DNA from: Candidatus Rifleibacteriota bacterium
GTDB taxonomy: Bacteria > Muiribacteriota > Ozemobacteria > Ozemobacterales > Ozemobacteraceae
DNA length: 41,341 nt
Assembly (NCBI GenBank): GCA_012517355.1
Contig: JAAYVD010000050.1
Location: 87,350-128,690, forward strand
Direction of reading: 5' to 3'
Shown: positions 38,188 through 41,341 of the stretch, piece after piece
Numbering within the stretch: the first letter of the stretch is position 1
Layout of the letters: each line of letters opens with the position of its first letter
The notes under the pieces: generated by a model
The model's input: the letters and a program-made list of their open reading frames with translations, nothing else
What the model was told of the DNA's origin: nothing
The model's database searches: none
Made by a program: the position numbers and the translations under genes

Positions 38188-39300
38188 ATGCTCGTGACCA
38201 AACAGACCTTCTCCCGCCCGGAGTTCCGTTTCGAGCCCGCCAACCGGACCATCCCCCTGCGCCTCGGGTACGAGACCTACGGCACCCTGTCGCCGGCCCG
38301 CGACAACGTGATCCTGGTCTGCCAGTATTTCACCGGCACCAGCCATGCCGCCGGCCGCTACACGCCGACCGACCCCCTGCCCGGCTGGTGGGACGCGCTG
38401 ATCGGCCCCGGCAAGGCCATCGACACCGACCGCTGGTTCGTCGTCTGCGTCGACACCATCAGCAACATCAACTTCCACAGCCCCACCGTGGTCACCACCG
38501 GCCCGGCCTCGATCAACCCGGCCACCGGCCGCGAGTATGCCATGGACTTCCCCATCTTCACGCTGAAGGACGTGGTCCGCGCCCAGCGGCTCCTGCTCGA
38601 CGACCTGGGCATCCGCCGGCTGCGCTGCGTCCTCGGGCCGTCGATGGGCGGCCTGCAGGCCTACCTGTGGGGAAGGTTCTTCCCCGACGACGTCGACAAG
38701 GTCGTGGCCGTCGTCTCCACCCCCATGATGCGGCCCTCCTGCCTGATGGTCCCCAACCAGCTCGGCATGGACGCCATCATGCTCGATCCCAACTGGCGCG
38801 GCGGCGACTACTACGGCCACGAACCCCCCACCCGCGGGCTGCTCCTCGCCTTCAAGATCCTGCTCACCGAGACCCGCACCGACCACTGGGCCGAGAGCAA
38901 CTTCGGCCGCCGGTTCCTCGACCCCTCCTTCCAGGCCAGCCCCAATCCCTTCCTCAGCTTCCAGGGCCGGTTCCTGGTCGACGCCGAGATCGAAAAGACG
39001 GTCGTCCAGCGCATGCAGTTCTTCGACGCCAACTCCTACCTCTACATCGCCAAGGCCAACACCCTGTTCGACCTGCGCGAGCCGGGCGAGGAACTGCCCC
39101 AGGCCCTCGCCCACCTGAAGATGCCGGTGCTGATGATCATCGACGAGTCCGACCTGATGTTCACCCGCGAGCAGGCCGAGGAGGCCCTTCCCCACCTGCC
39201 GCAGGGCCGGCTCGAAACCTACGACAGCCGCAACGGCCACCTGTCCTGCCTGTACGAGACCGACCATTTCGCCGGAAGGCTCGCGTCCTTCCTGGCCTGA
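38188..39300 (+). CDS. MetX-like alpha/beta hydrolase (homoserine O-acetyltransferase family)
   Basis: 370 residues. GGAG precedes ATG 38188. The family fold is clear: LRLGYETYGTL, FTGTSHAAGRY, GWWDALIGPGKAIDTDRWFV, nucleophile Ser152 in LGPSMGGLQAYLWG, Asp322 in IIDESDLMF and His351 in RNGHLSCLYE. In homoserine acetyltransferase the N-terminal loop carries a GxCxGTTGPSS-type motif; here that place reads NINFHSPTVVTTGPASINPA, so true homoserine acetylation is doubtful. It may be an acyltransferase or esterase of the same family. The gene lies 33 bases before the CoA-transferase gene, suggesting a shared acyl-CoA-linked role. Confidence 0.82.
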   Translation: MLVTKQTFSRPEFRFEPANRTIPLRLGYETYGTLSPARDNVILVCQYFTGTSHAAGRYTPTDPLPGWWDALIGPGKAIDTDRWFVVCVDTISNINFHSPTVVTTGPASINPATGREYAMDFPIFTLKDVVRAQRLLLDDLGIRRLRCVLGPSMGGLQAYLWGRFFPDDVDKVVAVVSTPMMRPSCLMVPNQLGMDAIMLDPNWRGGDYYGHEPPTRGLLLAFKILLTETRTDHWAESNFGRRFLDPSFQASPNPFLSFQGRFLVDAEIEKTVVQRMQFFDANSYLYIAKANTLFDLREPGEELPQALAHLKMPVLMIIDESDLMFTREQAEEALPHLPQGRLETYDSRNGHLSCLYETDHFAGRLASFLA

Positions 39301-39333
39301 ACACACGCATCACCGAAGGAGAGGAACCGACCC

Positions 39334-40905
39334 ATGAAATCGAAACTCATCTCGGCCGAACAGGCGGTTTCCCTGATCAAGGACGGCGACCGCGTCGTGG
39401 TCGGCGGCTTCGTCGGCAGCGGCCACCCCGAGGGCCTGACCAGCGCCCTCGAGCAGCGGTTCCTGGCCGAGGCCCACCCCCGCGACCTCGAATTGTACTT
39501 CGTGGCCGGGCAGGGCGACAGCAAGGACCGCGGCCTCAACCACTTCGGCAACCACGGCATGGTCCGCAAGGTGGTCGGCGGCCACTGGGGCCTCGCCCCC
39601 AAGCTGGGCCGGCTCGCCCTCGACAACAAGATCCAGGCCTACAACCTGCCCCAGGGCGTCATCTCGCACATGTTCCGCGACATCGCCGCCGGCAAGCCCG
39701 GCACCATCACCCACGTCGGCCTGCAGACCTACGTCGACCCCCGCCTCGAGGGCGGCCGGATGAACCCGATGACCACCGAGGAGATCGTCGAGGTGGTCTC
39801 CTTCGACGGCGCCGAGTATCTTCGCTACAAGCACTTCGGCCTCGACGTCTGCCTGATCCGCGGCACCACCGCCGACGAGTTCGGCAACATCAGCATGGAA
39901 CAGGAGGTCGCCCCCCTCGACGCCCTCCACCAGGCCATGGCCACCAAGAAATGCGGCGGCATCGTCATCTGCCAGGTCATGCGCCTGGCCCGCGGCGGCG
40001 GCATCAACCACCTGTTCGTCCAGATCCCCGGCATCCTCGTCGACTACGTCGTCCTCACCGACATGGCGAAGAATCCGCAGCACCACATGCAGACGTTCGG
40101 CGAACAGTACTGCCCCTACTACTCCGGCCAGGTCCAGTTCCCCGAGGATTCGCTGTTCCAGCCCATGGAACTGTCGGTGCGCAAGCTGATCGCCCGGCGG
40201 TCCCTGTTCGAGCTCCTGCCCCTCGGCGAGTGCGTGGTCAACCTCGGCATCGGCATGCCCGAAGGGGTGGCCAACATCGCCAAGGAAGAAGGCGTCCGCG
40301 ACCGCCTCACCCTGACCGTCGAATCGGGGCCCATCGGCGGCCTGCCCGCCTCCGGCCTCAGCTTCGGTGCTTCCTACAGCCCCTCCTGCGTCATTCCCCA
40401 GCCGTCGCAGTTCGACTTCTACGACGGCGGCGGGCTCGACATCGCCTTCCTCGGCGCCGGCGAGATCGATGCCGCCGGCAACGTCAACGTCTCCCGCTTC
40501 GGGCCGAAGTTCGCCGGATGCGGCGGCTTCATCAACATCACCCAGAACGCCAGGCGCGTCGTCTTCTGCACCACCTTCACCGCCGGCGGCATCGAGGTGG
40601 CCGCCGAGGACGGCCGGCTCCGCATCCACCAGGAGGGCAAGAGCCGCAAGTTCATGGAGAAGGTGCAGCAGGTCACCTTCAGCGGCGACTACGCCCGCCG
40701 CAAGGGCACCGAGGTCACCTACGTCACCGAGCGCGCCGTGTTCCGGCTCGACCCCGAGGGCCTGACCCTCGTCGAGATCGCCCCCGGCGTCGACCTGCAG
40801 AAGGACATCCTCGACCAGATGGCATTCAAACCCCGGATCCCCACTCCCCCGAAGCTCATGAACCCGCGCATCTTCATGACCGGGACGATGGGCGTGAAGG
40901 AGTAA
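39334..40905 (+). CDS. Acyl-CoA:acetate/3-ketoacid CoA-transferase (YdiF type)
   Basis: 523 residues, typical for the fused alpha-beta form. GAAGGAGAGG lies before ATG 39334. The first half has GDRVVVGGFVGSGHPEGL and the CoA-transferase alpha motif; the second half starts near KLIARRSLFELLPLGECVVN and contains NLGIGMPEGVAN and the catalytic glutamate Glu330 in LTVESGPIGG, which forms the glutamyl-CoA thioester. It moves CoA between short-chain acyl groups such as acetate, butyrate or acetoacetate, in fermentation or fatty-acid use. Probably an operon with the MetX-like hydrolase upstream. Followed by a cluster of hairpins. Confidence 0.93.
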   Translation: MKSKLISAEQAVSLIKDGDRVVVGGFVGSGHPEGLTSALEQRFLAEAHPRDLELYFVAGQGDSKDRGLNHFGNHGMVRKVVGGHWGLAPKLGRLALDNKIQAYNLPQGVISHMFRDIAAGKPGTITHVGLQTYVDPRLEGGRMNPMTTEEIVEVVSFDGAEYLRYKHFGLDVCLIRGTTADEFGNISMEQEVAPLDALHQAMATKKCGGIVICQVMRLARGGGINHLFVQIPGILVDYVVLTDMAKNPQHHMQTFGEQYCPYYSGQVQFPEDSLFQPMELSVRKLIARRSLFELLPLGECVVNLGIGMPEGVANIAKEEGVRDRLTLTVESGPIGGLPASGLSFGASYSPSCVIPQPSQFDFYDGGGLDIAFLGAGEIDAAGNVNVSRFGPKFAGCGGFINITQNARRVVFCTTFTAGGIEVAAEDGRLRIHQEGKSRKFMEKVQQVTFSGDYARRKGTEVTYVTERAVFRLDPEGLTLVEIAPGVDLQKDILDQMAFKPRIPTPPKLMNPRIFMTGTMGVKE

Positions 40906-40921
40906 AACCCGGGGGAACGAC

Positions 40922-41039
40922 CCGCGGAGCGGGGCTTCCGCGAGGTGAACGCGTCAGCGTTCACCTCGCCAGAAAGAAGGGTCCAGGGCCATCGGCCCTG
41001 GTGGGGTGAAGGGGCAAAGCCCCTTCGGCCGTCCCTTTT
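40922..41039 (+). terminator. Cluster of four perfect hairpins
   Basis: CGCGGA/TCCGCG (40923-40942), a 12-bp stem CGAGGTGAACGC-gtca-GCGTTCACCTCG (40941-40968), CCAGGGCC-atc-GGCCCTGG (40983-41001), and GAAGGGGC-aaa-GCCCCTTC (41008-41026) followed by CCCTTTT. It probably terminates the CoA-transferase transcript, but four stems in 105 bases exceed what that needs. Confidence 0.6.
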
Positions 41040-41341
41040 GCACATCCTTGTCCCTTCCCCACACCCCCAGATCCCAAACAATCCTGCCACGCCAAAATGT
41101 CCTGACACCCTTGCGCCTTTCCCCCCCTTCCACGTCGCCCCTCGGCGCTCGCGAGGGGTCTGACAACGTGCGGAAGTCCCGGTTCTTCTGATCGGAAGCC
41201 GCCTCATCACCGGTGGTTCCGTTTCCGGTTTTCCGGCGATGGTCCCGTTCGATGCCCCCTGCGGTGCGTTGACCTGAAGCGGATCTCCGGGGCGGTTACC
41301 CCGCTCGGGGACCGGGGCCACTTCCGGTGAACGGAAAAACC
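41040..41341. other. Non-coding end of window
   Basis: No gene is seen. 41083-41165 is a diverged copy of the 142-bp-period repeat at 32664. A small CCCCTCGGCGCTCGCGAGGGG hairpin lies within it. Confidence 0.4.

Noticed and set aside
38188-39300. Calling the MetX-like protein a definite homoserine O-acetyltransferase.
   Set aside because: The family catalytic triad is present, but the N-terminal GxCxGTTGPSS-type loop of true homoserine acetyltransferases is not.

Overview
This is a GC-rich chromosomal segment from a Gram-negative bacterium. An outer-membrane TonB-dependent receptor, type IV pilin-like leader sequences and a lipobox point to a double membrane. Linked HAMP-SpoIIE phosphatase genes, many exported SH3-like proteins, CarD and stand-alone GspE N-terminal (MshEN) domains suggest an under-studied phylum. 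Riflebacteria/Ozemobacteria would fit, but that is a guess; nothing here fixes the taxonomy. There is no rRNA, tRNA, CRISPR array or transposase gene that I can see. Apart from 11.6-13.9 kb, the window looks like housekeeping and cell-surface chromosome rather than a phage or plasmid.

Layout. 1-3.8 kb: two overlapping membrane HAMP-SpoIIE phosphatase genes (+). 3.9-8.25 kb: a tightly packed minus-strand operon for an SH3-like exported protein and three pilin-like proteins (a large GspK/PilX-like, a GspI/PilV-like and a GspJ/PilW-like). 8.4-11.6 kb: small exported proteins, a zinc-ribbon protein and a lipoprotein. 11.6-13.9 kb: an accessory island in which two copies of a ~450-bp GC-rich repeat alternate with two lower-GC toxin-antitoxin loci, a YafQ/DinJ-type pair and a broken DUF4258/YgiT-type pair. 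13.9-21.2 kb: a secreted esterase, then two SPFH/band-7 membrane proteins, a flavin-reductase-like protein with repetitive tails and a dicarboxylate/glutamate symporter. 21.4-24.0 kb (-): a double MshEN protein, a membrane coiled-coil protein and an exported caspase-like protein. 24.2-31.6 kb (+): a cation diffusion facilitator, a TlpA-like thioredoxin, a TonB receptor, a beta-propeller protein and an SH3 protein. 31.7-41 kb: dprA, a sigma-54 activator without a sensor domain, ribosomal protein L25, CarD, a 2-hydroxyacid dehydrogenase, an SH3 protein, a MetX-like hydrolase and an acyl-CoA:acetate CoA-transferase.

The most unusual signal is a dispersed ~82-bp palindromic element. I count 13 recognisable copies and one doubtful one, singly or as tandem or inverted pairs, in both orientations. 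The best copy (37756-37838) can fold into a hairpin followed by a perfect three-way junction, and two copies differ by a compensatory change in the outer stem. Four copies are intergenic. Every intragenic copy lies in frame beside the export signal of a secreted or pilin-like protein: before the hydrophobic core of a signal peptide, inside a prepilin leader, or just after the signal peptide. At the TonB receptor, a GTG start with a strong Shine-Dalgarno upstream of the element, and no start codon after it, indicates that the element is translated. This resembles in principle the protein-coding palindromic elements of Rickettsia, but I recognise no known family.

Smaller tandem repeats also remodel gene ends: an 18-bp repeat that multiplies a GTG start plus prepilin cleavage motif, an 81-bp-period echo of a pseudopilin 3' end, and repetitive flanks on the flavin reductase.
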